Assembly: GCA_902497095.1 (NCBI GenBank)
Contig: CABVDD010000046.1
Coordinates: 1-15,001, forward strand
Source: an uncultured Faecalicoccus sp.
Lineage (GTDB): Bacteria; Bacillota_I; Bacilli_A; Erysipelotrichales; Erysipelotrichaceae
Reading direction: 5' to 3'
Length of the DNA: 15,001 bases
Part shown: positions 1 through 7,343 of the stretch, one piece after another
Layout of the letters: each line of letters opens with the position of its first letter
How positions within the stretch are numbered: the stretch's first letter is position 1
Position numbers and translations under genes: made by a program
The notes under the pieces: generated by a model
Databases searched by the model: none
The model's input: only the letters and a program-made list of their open reading frames with translations
Told to the model about the DNA's origin: nothing

Positions 1-154
1 CCCCGAAATAGAAAATAATCCCACCACCGCGTAAAGTCACTTTCGTATGGGAACTGCGCTCATTGGGCTTGTCGATGATATTGCACTTATCAGCCACCCT
101 AAAATAAAAAAGTTCTGCCAAAAACAGCAGAACCAAGACTATCAAGTAATACAT
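1..154 (-). CDS. WecA/MraY-like undecaprenyl-phosphate sugar-1-phosphate transferase, N-terminal part only
   Basis: Only the first 51 codons are in the window; the gene runs off the left edge. The ATG is at 154-152, one base after the stop of the upstream microprotein. Residues 4-18 form a hydrophobic first membrane span, followed by the family signature of the first cytoplasmic loop: IIDKPNERSSH (26-36) and RGGG (42-45). This matches the polyprenyl-phosphate N-acetylhexosamine-1-phosphate transferase family (WecA, WbpL, TagO; related to MraY), polytopic inner-membrane enzymes that start repeat-unit synthesis by moving a sugar 1-phosphate from a UDP-sugar to undecaprenyl phosphate. As a distal gene in a CPS operon it is the probable initiating enzyme. 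Its sugar cannot be read here; the SDR just upstream probably makes the donor, as in WbpV/WbpL pairs. The family call is firm, the specificity is inference. Confidence 0.88.
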   Translation of the reverse strand, partial: MYYLIVLVLLFLAELFYFRVADKCNIIDKPNERSSHTKVTLRGGGIIFYFG

Positions 155-155
155 T

Positions 156-257
156 TTATTCACTATTGTTTATCCAATAAAACCAAAACTGAATACAAAT
201 AAACAAGAAGGAGGCTATACCAATTACAGCTAATATTATCCAGAAATATATACTCAT
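156..257 (-). CDS. 33-residue single-span membrane microprotein, unknown function
   Basis: A short reading frame sits between the SDR and the WecA-like gene. Its ATG (257-255) overlaps the SDR stop in an ATGA junction, and its TAA (158-156) is one base before the next ATG, so it fills the gap exactly and looks translationally coupled on both sides. It encodes 33 residues: MSIYF at the start, an almost uninterrupted hydrophobic, aromatic-rich stretch over about residues 3-28, and the polar tail INNSE. There is no cleavable signal peptide pattern or known domain. It is not a detached first helix of the transferase, which has its own complete first span. I do not recognise it. A small partner or stabiliser of the initiating transferase is possible, but that is inference from position only. 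Exact packing and a plausible transmembrane composition are the evidence that it is real. Confidence 0.6.
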   Translation of the reverse strand: MSIYFWIILAVIGIASFLFICIQFWFYWINNSE

Positions 258-1150
258 TCTACCTTAAAGTTTTCCAAAACATTTGTAGGCTTCCAACCTA
301 ACTCACGCATTGCCTTCTCATTACTGAACGTTAAAGACCTTGTTATCTTCTTTAGCTTTAATGAATTAATAGGAGCCTTCTTTCCTAAGCAATCACCGAC
401 TAAAGCCATGCATTTTGCTATCCAGTATGGTATTGATAATGGCAAAGATTTATCCAACTGATTACAAATAACCGTTTCGAGTTCTCTGAAAGTAGGTTGA
501 TAACTGTCGCAGACATTATATATCCCTCCTTTCTCGACTAACAAAGGAATCAGTTTAGCAATATCCTGCACCATCAATACACTCTTTCGGGCTTGACTTC
601 CTGCTATACCGAAATATCGTCCATAACGAATACCATTAATCATTGCTCCTAAATTTCCCGGAGGATTGGGTCCTGCGATTAATGAAGGACGAATTATTCC
701 TAAAACGACATTATGCTCATAGCACCATTTCTGAAGATATTCTTCTGCCAAAAGCTTGCTCATGGCATAAGGGCTATTCCCACGCAGAGGATGTTTCTCG
801 GTTATATTCTCGCCATAATCACAGCCGTATACAGCAACAGTAGAAACAAATATAAAAGCTCTTGGTACACCTACTTTTTCCAATGCAGCACAAAGGTTTT
901 GGGTTCCTTGAAGATTTACATCAAAAAAAGCTTGCCTCTCCTCTTCAGTCTTAGGCACAGAATGAGCCTTACCAGCAGCATGTAGTACAACATCATATCG
1001 TTCATGTAATATGGGTACTTTTTTTGCTATATCAACAATATAATCATCTTGGCGTAATAAACCAATAGTGGCAACATTATAATTTTCTCGCAAAAGAGGA
1101 CACACGATACTACCTAAAAAGCCTGATGCTCCTGTAAATAATAGTTTCAT
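254..1150 (-). CDS. NAD(P)-dependent extended-SDR sugar-nucleotide epimerase/reductase (WbpV/WcaG-like)
   Basis: A 298-residue extended short-chain dehydrogenase/reductase. The Rossmann glycine motif is TGASGFLG (residues 6-13); the catalytic Ser/Thr lies in STVAVYG (103-109) and the Tyr-Lys pair in YAMSK (Y128, K132). The C-terminal part, with GWKPT (285-289), is the sugar-binding lobe of this family. The reading frame is open upstream to a TTG at 1159, but I chose the ATG at 1150 because it places the first strand (KLLFTGASG) directly at the N-terminus. Family members act on UDP- or dTDP-sugars in the cytosol as 4-epimerases or 4-keto reductases. Position two genes before a WecA-like transferase resembles WbpV/WbpL, where the SDR reduces a UDP-4-keto-6-deoxy-HexNAc to the UDP-QuiNAc/FucNAc used for initiation; that assignment is inference. 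No 4,6-dehydratase for such a substrate is in the window. Confidence 0.88.
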   Translation of the reverse strand: MKLLFTGASGFLGSIVCPLLRENYNVATIGLLRQDDYIVDIAKKVPILHERYDVVLHAAGKAHSVPKTEEERQAFFDVNLQGTQNLCAALEKVGVPRAFIFVSTVAVYGCDYGENITEKHPLRGNSPYAMSKLLAEEYLQKWCYEHNVVLGIIRPSLIAGPNPPGNLGAMINGIRYGRYFGIAGSQARKSVLMVQDIAKLIPLLVEKGGIYNVCDSYQPTFRELETVICNQLDKSLPLSIPYWIAKCMALVGDCLGKKAPINSLKLKKITRSLTFSNEKAMRELGWKPTNVLENFKVE

Positions 1151-1183
1151 AAAAAACAACTTAACTGACCTAACACGAACTCT

Positions 1184-2038
1184 TTATTTCTTTGATAATA
1201 TAATACTATCATTACATAACTCTTTAGAAAAGTACATAGACCTTGTCTTTTCATTTATTTTTTGTCTCTCTTTATCAAAGAGCCACCCCCATTTGTTTAA
1301 ATAGTAAAAAGCAGCTTTTACATGTATCCAAAAAAGACGAAAACTTTTATGTGAGCCTTTTTCAAATGCATGAGTAATTGTTACTTCAGGATAATACATT
1401 GTTCTGCATCTTTGATAAATACGACGATTCAAATCTGTATCCTCTCCATACATAAATATCCCCTCATCAAATACTCCTACCTCTTCAATTACAGATTTTC
1501 GAAGGAACATAAAGCAACCGGATAAATATGGAACATTCATTTCCTTATTATAATCTGCAAAACGCATCTCAAAAGAGTTATTTATTTTCTTTTTTATCCC
1601 TTTAAATGGAATAAACATCCGACCTATCCAATCCATAGGAGTAGGAAGAAGTTTGCACAAATATTGCAACTCCCCATTCGGATAAATTATACGTGGCATC
1701 ACATTGCCAACATCAACACGAGCCTCCATATAATCGAACAAGCTTTCTAAAGTGCCTGCATCAAAATAAACATCAGGATTTAATACCAGATGATATTTAC
1801 CCATTTTTTCAGGCTGCCTCATAATAAAATTGTGCCCAGCTCCAAATCCATTATTAGAATTCATAAAAAAATATTCAATATTTTCGCTCGTACACATACA
1901 CTTAAGCTCATCTGAAGGGGAGTTGTCTACAAGATATAATTTCACACTCAGATGAGTATTTAGGAAACTATTGATAGCTTTAGATAATAATACTTTGCTA
2001 TTACAATACAAGACGATAGTAGCTGTTATATCATACAT
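1184..2038 (-). CDS. GT2 glycosyltransferase, rhamnosyltransferase-like
   Basis: A 284-residue GT-A glycosyltransferase. Visible elements are the N-terminal nucleotide-binding strand (ITATIVLY), VDNS (37-40), the NNGFGAGHN stretch (62-70) typical of the WbbL/RfbF branch, LNPDV (86-90) as the DxD-equivalent metal site, and YGEDTDLNRR (197-206) carrying the acidic catalytic region. There is no long hydrophobic span apart from a mildly hydrophobic C-terminal region, so it is probably a peripheral inner-membrane protein. The frame extends upstream to a TTG at 2053, but the ATG at 2038 is the better start, leaving 16 bases after the GT4 stop. A 33-base gap separates it from the SDR. It should add one sugar to the lipid-linked repeat unit. 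Rhamnose is suggested only by family resemblance; no dTDP-rhamnose genes are present here. Confidence 0.9.
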   Translation of the reverse strand: MYDITATIVLYCNSKVLLSKAINSFLNTHLSVKLYLVDNSPSDELKCMCTSENIEYFFMNSNNGFGAGHNFIMRQPEKMGKYHLVLNPDVYFDAGTLESLFDYMEARVDVGNVMPRIIYPNGELQYLCKLLPTPMDWIGRMFIPFKGIKKKINNSFEMRFADYNKEMNVPYLSGCFMFLRKSVIEEVGVFDEGIFMYGEDTDLNRRIYQRCRTMYYPEVTITHAFEKGSHKSFRLFWIHVKAAFYYLNKWGWLFDKERQKINEKTRSMYFSKELCNDSIILSKK

Positions 2039-2054
2039 ATTTATATGCAACAAA

Positions 2055-3161
2055 TTAATTTAACAATAAATCAAACAACTCCTTCCATGATTTTGTATAA
2101 GGAGCATTCAATTGCTGTGAACATACCTTACCAAACCGAGATAAATCATTATTTATCACATCCTCCATTAAGTATGATAATTGTAGTGCATTGTCACTAT
2201 CAAAGAAAGCTACTTTTTCTGCATTTGAAGCAGCTTCATGAGCATATGGCAAATCTGATAAAATCATAGGTTTTCTATATTGAATAAATTCAGAAACCGG
2301 GAGTCCCCATGTTTCCAGTTTCGAAGGAAATATTAAGCAGGTAGATTTTAGATATGTTTCACAAACATCACTGTATGACAGCCGACCACAAAAGTCGATA
2401 TTCTGATTCCTCCTATATCTACCCACTATTTCTTTTGAGTATAAATCTTCACTACCATTAATAGTCAGAACGACTTTGAAATTCGTAATTCCTCTTTGAA
2501 TCAGCAAATCTGCTGCTTTGCATATAATTTCAAAATTTTTAAAAGGTCTTGATAAAGATGGGAAAAAGAACAAAGGCGACAATGAAGGGAAATGCATCGT
2601 AAGCTTTTTTTCTTGCGGTAGCTCACAAGGATATGATACTATAATTTTATGCTTATCCAGTTTATACATTTCAGCAAAGGCATTACGTAACCATTGCTGT
2701 TGAACTATAACGTAAGTATTTGATTTTATATTTATACGATATATGTATTTATAGAAAACAGAGAATAAATATAACTTATAGGAATATCGGATTTGATTCA
2801 ATTTCACATGATAAAACGGAGTCGAATTATGACAATAAACAGCTTTACGTTCTGCCGTTACTATAGGAGACATATCATGAAGTGACAACCATAATTTAGG
2901 TTTTAAAGACTTGGATACTTTATTAAAACCTATATATTCATAATACATTCTGAAAAACCAATTCCTTTTTGCTAAAGGAAATTCCCTAAATTCTATGTTT
3001 TCAAAATGAAATGTATTTTTGTTATGGACCAATGCAATCACACGATAATTATTGCAAATGAATGAATTTGAATTCAAAAATGAAAGGCAGTTATTTAATA
3101 TAGTCAATGTCCCACCCTCAACCAAATTCACGGCAGATATTACTAAAACGTCCTTAAACAT
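2055..3161 (-). CDS. GT4 (GT-B fold) glycosyltransferase
   Basis: A 368-residue protein with two Rossmann-like lobes. The N-terminal lobe has a glycine-rich loop (EGGTLT, 15-20). The C-terminal lobe shows the donor-binding EX7E motif, E283 to E291 in ETWGLPVSE, preceded by LIFPS (276-280) and followed by KPMILSDLPYAHE (297-309), typical of retaining GT4 enzymes such as mannosyl- and glucosyltransferases. It should transfer a nucleotide-activated hexose to the growing lipid-linked oligosaccharide at the inner face of the membrane. The ATG at 3161 lies 3 bases after the wzy stop, so translation is probably coupled. The sequence is low in G+C and rich in Lys, Asn, Ile, Phe and Tyr, like wzy. The sugar transferred cannot be predicted. 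Confidence 0.92.
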   Translation of the reverse strand: MFKDVLVISAVNLVEGGTLTILNNCLSFLNSNSFICNNYRVIALVHNKNTFHFENIEFREFPLAKRNWFFRMYYEYIGFNKVSKSLKPKLWLSLHDMSPIVTAERKAVYCHNSTPFYHVKLNQIRYSYKLYLFSVFYKYIYRINIKSNTYVIVQQQWLRNAFAEMYKLDKHKIIVSYPCELPQEKKLTMHFPSLSPLFFFPSLSRPFKNFEIICKAADLLIQRGITNFKVVLTINGSEDLYSKEIVGRYRRNQNIDFCGRLSYSDVCETYLKSTCLIFPSKLETWGLPVSEFIQYRKPMILSDLPYAHEAASNAEKVAFFDSDNALQLSYLMEDVINNDLSRFGKVCSQQLNAPYTKSWKELFDLLLN

Positions 3162-3164
3162 ATT

Positions 3165-4352
3165 TCATTTTTTATTTTGATGAAGTTTCTTCTTAACCTT
3201 AAATTTTGACTGTAGAAGAAAAGAGAAAAAAAGATATTGAATTGTTACAGACATCGTATAAAAAAAATAATCTCCAAAAAATTGAATAAAAAGAGAAAAC
3301 ACCATACTTGCATAAAACATAACAAATATCCCGTAATTTTTTTCTTGGAATTTATATAGAACCCCCCAAATACTTCCTAAAAAAGCACTAATTAAAGTAA
3401 CACCCCAGCAACCAAAATCCATATAAAAACCTCTTAATGTTGTAAAAACATTTGTAGGCAAAGGTACGTACACCCATGTACCTAAATCGCTAAACTTAAG
3501 TGGAATGCCAAATATAGCTAATATTTTGTACAAAAAAGTAAACGTTGAACTCCCTATAGTGCCTTCAGATATCGTTATCTCATTATTAATTAGAGAGTCA
3601 AAAGCAGTTAAAGGAGATAAAGTATAGATATAAACAAAATTCAACACTCCCGAATCTGATTCAAAGTTGTAATCAGCTCTCCCTATCGAGACTAATGATA
3701 CAAGGCCTAACAAAACCAAGATAGAGATTAATAAATATTTTATGCGCAATTTTCCATTTTTATACAAACAATAAAGAATACCGCAAAATAGAGCTATAAA
3801 GCTTGTTTTATTACTTTTTAATAGCGATATTATTAGTATTAGTACTAACAGCATTACTATTTTTTTCTTGGATAAATATTTATAGTTGAGTATAGCATAA
3901 AAAGTATAAATACTGAAAAATGAACTTAAATAAAATCCTAATTTCAATAAGGGAGGTAATTCTTCTTCTAATAATAATTCTCTTATAGCAGCTATTTCAC
4001 CTCTGGAATAAAAAATAAAGAGAAAAATAAAGCAAAGTGAAAATCCAATGACATAAGGGTATAGTTTTTTAAAAACTTCCGCATTAAAGTCATTTGATTT
4101 TATTTTACATGAAATTTTAATAACTCTTCTTGAAAAAGCTAATGAACAAAGACAAAAGGGAAGAATCCATAACCACAAAACATAAAAAAAACGATTTGAC
4201 AAATCATACAATGGATGATCGAAAAAAGAGTAAGCCAACAATAATCCCCCCCATACAGAGCAAATTATGACTGAAGGGTGAAAAAAGGATTTTGTATAAA
4301 AATAGCAAAAAAGAAATAGTAATAGAATAAAGAAGCAACTTAATTCTAACAT
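3165..4352 (-). CDS. wzy: Wzy-type oligosaccharide repeat-unit polymerase
   Basis: A 395-residue integral membrane protein with about eleven hydrophobic spans, including residues 4-20, 27-44, 55-73, 96-114, 163-178 and several in the last 90 residues. One large hydrophilic loop lies between about residues 220 and 310, as expected for the periplasmic loop of Wzy polymerases. The block PTNVFTTLRGFYMDFGCWG, just before the C-terminal spans, resembles the conserved NVFT...DFG region of bacterial O-antigen/oligosaccharide repeat polymerases. Wzy proteins join lipid-linked repeat units at the outer face of the inner membrane. It is the only such candidate here and pairs with the Wzx flippase. The start ATG is 3 bases downstream of the preceding glycosyltransferase stop. 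Base composition is the lowest in the window (14 G+C of 60 at 3841-3900), typical for wzy. Sequence divergence in the family makes topology and context the main evidence. Confidence 0.88.
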   Translation of the reverse strand: MLELSCFFILLLFLFCYFYTKSFFHPSVIICSVWGGLLLAYSFFDHPLYDLSNRFFYVLWLWILPFCLCSLAFSRRVIKISCKIKSNDFNAEVFKKLYPYVIGFSLCFIFLFIFYSRGEIAAIRELLLEEELPPLLKLGFYLSSFFSIYTFYAILNYKYLSKKKIVMLLVLILIISLLKSNKTSFIALFCGILYCLYKNGKLRIKYLLISILVLLGLVSLVSIGRADYNFESDSGVLNFVYIYTLSPLTAFDSLINNEITISEGTIGSSTFTFLYKILAIFGIPLKFSDLGTWVYVPLPTNVFTTLRGFYMDFGCWGVTLISAFLGSIWGVLYKFQEKNYGIFVMFYASMVFSLFIQFFGDYFFYTMSVTIQYLFFSFLLQSKFKVKKKLHQNKK

Positions 4353-4355
4353 ACT

Positions 4356-5237
4356 CTAACGTGTACCAGGAAATTTTATTTGTGGAGAAAAGAATAGTGA
4401 ACAAAGTGTTGCTTTACAAACAATATAAGCTTTATAAAAATTACCTGTAAACAGCAATTTCAACGCCTGCATTATAGAATAGCAGCACCATAAAAAGGAT
4501 TTACCAAAAGAATGTTGTCCATGAATTCTATTTCGATAAGCATAAAAATAATTTTTTATTCGATTCTTATCTTTTTCCGTAAATATAGACAACACACCTT
4601 GTATTTTCCGTTTATGGACGACAACACTATCCAACACCATATATGATGAATACCGCATGCTAATACGAGTAGTATATTCAGTATCATCACCCCAGATAAA
4701 GTATTCTTTATAAGGTAGTCCTATCTCATAAACAAGTGAATTCCGAAAAAGCAAAGAAACAAAAGAAGTTACATCAACTCTCAAAAGTCCTTTATCTATT
4801 TTTTCCCCCCACAACAATTCTCCTGTAACTTTTGATTTAGTCATAGATATCTTAGGGACATTACAAGGATAAGAGTTCAAATCTAGAACATGGCTACACA
4901 AAAAGCCGTTTACATCATCACAATGCTTCATCAAATTTTCCAATGAGTTAATGTTTGCCACAACATCATCATCCATTATCCAAGAATATTCAAATCCATG
5001 CTCACAAGCATAACGAATACCTGCATAAAAGCCTCCTGCACCGCCTAAATTTTCTTGTTTAACAACAATTAAATCTCCTTGCTCGCTTAACCACAAATTA
5101 GTTCCATCTGTTGAGCCATTATCTACTACAATTATTGAAAAATCAGCATATGATTGTTTGCGCAAAGCTTCAATGCATTCTTTCAACAAAGTAATACGAT
5201 TAAATGTTACGACTATAGCTGCTACTTTTTTATTCAT
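4356..5237 (-). CDS. GT2 glycosyltransferase, galactofuranosyltransferase-like (GlfT1/GlfT2 type)
   Basis: A 293-residue GT-A enzyme. The key blocks are VVDNGSTDGT (37-46), NLGGAGGF (63-70), WIMDDDV (86-92) and WGDDTEY (182-188). The combination of a GGAGGF block, a DDD metal site and a WGDDTE catalytic block is characteristic of galactofuranosyltransferases such as mycobacterial GlfT1/GlfT2 and relatives. The gene directly follows glf, which makes UDP-Galf, so Galf transfer is a coherent prediction, though a related rhamnosyltransferase activity is possible. The frame is open to a GTG at 5261, but the ATG at 5237 gives the canonical N-terminus (MNKKVAAIVVTFNR) and overlaps the glf stop by 8 bases. 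The wzy ATG follows 3 bases after its TAG stop. It should act at the cytosolic face of the inner membrane. Confidence 0.88.
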   Translation of the reverse strand: MNKKVAAIVVTFNRITLLKECIEALRKQSYADFSIIVVDNGSTDGTNLWLSEQGDLIVVKQENLGGAGGFYAGIRYACEHGFEYSWIMDDDVVANINSLENLMKHCDDVNGFLCSHVLDLNSYPCNVPKISMTKSKVTGELLWGEKIDKGLLRVDVTSFVSLLFRNSLVYEIGLPYKEYFIWGDDTEYTTRISMRYSSYMVLDSVVVHKRKIQGVLSIFTEKDKNRIKNYFYAYRNRIHGQHSFGKSFLWCCYSIMQALKLLFTGNFYKAYIVCKATLCSLFFSPQIKFPGTR

Positions 5238-6345
5238 ATTCTTTAAATAAACAAATTGCACTTTCTATTACTTTATCCATATCATAATATTTATACTCAG
5301 CCAACCGACCTCCAAAAATGACTTTATTTTCCATTTTAGATAACTCATTGTATCTTGCAAATAATTCCTGATTTCTTGCATCATTTATTGGATAATACGC
5401 TTCGCTTCCTTCAACCCATTCTGAAGAATATTCTTTGGATATGACTGTTTTATAGCACTTTTCCACATCTGCTCCAAAATATTCAAAATGCTTATGTTCT
5501 ATAATACGTGTATAAGGCGTAACATCATCGGTATAATTCACAACTGCATTACCCTGATAATTACAACAATCTAAAATTTCCTCCTCAAAACAGACAGTCC
5601 TATACTCCAGTTTGCCATAACAGTAGTTATAAAATTCATCTATTTTCCCAGTAAACACAACTCTATCGGCACATTCATCCCATTCTTCTTTTCGGTCAAA
5701 ATAGTTTGTATTAAGTTTTACTTCCGTTCCCTCCAGAAGTCCCTGTATCAATTTGTTATATCCACCTATTGGTATTCCTTGATATTTGTCATTAAAGTAA
5801 TTATTGTCATAAACAAAGCGAACAGGAAGACGTTTAATTATAAATGAAGGTAAATCGACTGCCTTACGGCCCCATTGCTTTTCCGTATATGACTTTATTA
5901 ATATTTCATATATATCTTTTCCAACTAAGCTGATAGCTTGTTCTTCTAAGTTCTTAGGTTCACCTATATTATAAGCTTGCTTTTGCTGTTCAATGATAAG
6001 TTTTGCTTCCTGAGGAGTTCTCACTCCCCATAATGCATAAAATGTATTCATATTAAACGGCAAATTATACAGCTTACCTTTATAATTTGCAAGAGGTGAA
6101 TTTGTATAACGGTTAAATTCTACAATTGAATTTACAAAATCCCATATTTCTTTTTTAGATGTATGAAATATATGTGCCCCATATTTATGGACATTAATCC
6201 CTTCAATACATTCACAATAAACATTTCCTCCAGCAACCGGTCTCATATCAAGCACAAGGCATTTTAAACCTTTCAGATGAGCTAAATGAGCAAAAACAGC
6301 ACCAAAAAGACCACTCCCAACAATTAAATAATCATATTTCTTCAC
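5230..6345 (-). CDS. glf: UDP-galactopyranose mutase
   Basis: A flavoenzyme of 371 residues that interconverts UDP-galactopyranose and UDP-galactofuranose in the cytosol. The FAD Rossmann motif is GSGLFG (10-15); other hallmarks are KYGAHIFHT (54-62), YTEKQWG (153-159), LPVR (173-176), PYTRIIEHKHF (277-287) with R280 in the position of the substrate-binding arginine, and GGRLAEYKYYDMD (345-357) at the C-terminal flavin site. Length is normal for the bacterial family. The start codon is GTG (6345-6343), overlapping the upstream TGA as GTGA; no ATG in this frame precedes the FAD motif, so GTG must be used. The downstream glycosyltransferase starts inside its last codons. Together they imply galactofuranose in the capsule repeat unit. 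This is the most secure enzymatic assignment in the window. Confidence 0.96.
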   Translation of the reverse strand: MKKYDYLIVGSGLFGAVFAHLAHLKGLKCLVLDMRPVAGGNVYCECIEGINVHKYGAHIFHTSKKEIWDFVNSIVEFNRYTNSPLANYKGKLYNLPFNMNTFYALWGVRTPQEAKLIIEQQKQAYNIGEPKNLEEQAISLVGKDIYEILIKSYTEKQWGRKAVDLPSFIIKRLPVRFVYDNNYFNDKYQGIPIGGYNKLIQGLLEGTEVKLNTNYFDRKEEWDECADRVVFTGKIDEFYNYCYGKLEYRTVCFEEEILDCCNYQGNAVVNYTDDVTPYTRIIEHKHFEYFGADVEKCYKTVISKEYSSEWVEGSEAYYPINDARNQELFARYNELSKMENKVIFGGRLAEYKYYDMDKVIESAICLFKEYE

Positions 6346-7343
6346 TGCATTTTATGTATTAAAGTTAATAATCTATCAATAAAGCATTTTGGTGAGTGCA
6401 TTAATGCCTTTAGCATATAGTATGCTGATTTTATAATATTTTTTTTAACATAAATAACCCCTAAGTTTATATAGATATTACTTAGTTTATAATGGTATAA
6501 GGAAGTAGGTATTTGAGGAAAAGTTTCTTTTAGAAAATGATAATGTTCAATATTCCTTTTTTGTAAAAGGGTATTATCGTCTTTTGCTCTTTTTATAGTT
6601 AGCCCATTATCTTGCACACGATATACAGACATAACGTCCGCCATACCATAAACTTTACCTATTGATATAGCGGAAAGTACAATATAAATATCACCATTTA
6701 AAAGTCTTGAATCTAAAGCAAATGTTTTTATCACCTCTTTTCGCATTAAAATAGATGCAGTAGGAACAACCCATTTATCAAATAATTCACCTATATTGTA
6801 GTCCCGATTTTCTACTGGTATTAGATTAAATGAATGTGAATTTTCAACCACAAGTCGGGCATTGTGAAAACACATTGAGTATTGAGGATTAGCTTCCATA
6901 AAATCCACTTGTTTCTGCAATTTCAAATCATCAATCCAATAATCATCTCCCTCACACCAAGCAATATATTTACCTCTTGAGGACATTCTATTCCAAACAC
7001 CATTAAAACGGGTTACCTCGCCATTTTTGCCAACATATTGAGATAATTTTCTATCTCGCATAAACAGACGAATTTTATCTGGAAACTTTTCAGCATATTC
7101 CTTACAGATATCTTGTGTACCATCTATTGAGCCATCCTCTCCCAATATTATCTCATAAGGAAAAGTCGTTTTTTGCATTAAAATACCATCAAGACACTTT
7201 CTTATATAATTAACATGCTGATATGTAGCTACTGTAACAGAAACAACAGGTTGTATTTGATTAATAAGCTTATTCTCTCCCCAATATTCTTTCTGCAATA
7301 AGAAACGTTCATTTAGAGCAAATTCTATTTCATTGTTGACCAT
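6342..7343 (-). CDS. GT2 glycosyltransferase
   Basis: A 333-residue GT-A glycosyltransferase. The fold begins at VSVTVATYQH (34-43), followed by LGEDGSIDGT (67-76), the metal-binding EGDDYW (131-136) and a helical C-terminal half. The segment MQKTTFPYEIILGED is typical of a GT2 subgroup common in Bacteroides and streptococcal polysaccharide loci. The first 33 residues precede the usual fold start, but no internal ATG would leave the domain intact, so the ATG at 7343 is kept. That start lies inside the end of the mutase-like gene with a 14-base overlap, and its TGA overlaps the glf GTG. It probably adds one sugar to the lipid-linked repeat unit; the sugar cannot be predicted. It is the first glycosyltransferase downstream of the unusual amino-acid module, so it may transfer the modified sugar, but that is inference. 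Confidence 0.9.
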   Translation of the reverse strand: MVNNEIEFALNERFLLQKEYWGENKLINQIQPVVSVTVATYQHVNYIRKCLDGILMQKTTFPYEIILGEDGSIDGTQDICKEYAEKFPDKIRLFMRDRKLSQYVGKNGEVTRFNGVWNRMSSRGKYIAWCEGDDYWIDDLKLQKQVDFMEANPQYSMCFHNARLVVENSHSFNLIPVENRDYNIGELFDKWVVPTASILMRKEVIKTFALDSRLLNGDIYIVLSAISIGKVYGMADVMSVYRVQDNGLTIKRAKDDNTLLQKRNIEHYHFLKETFPQIPTSLYHYKLSNIYINLGVIYVKKNIIKSAYYMLKALMHSPKCFIDRLLTLIHKMQ

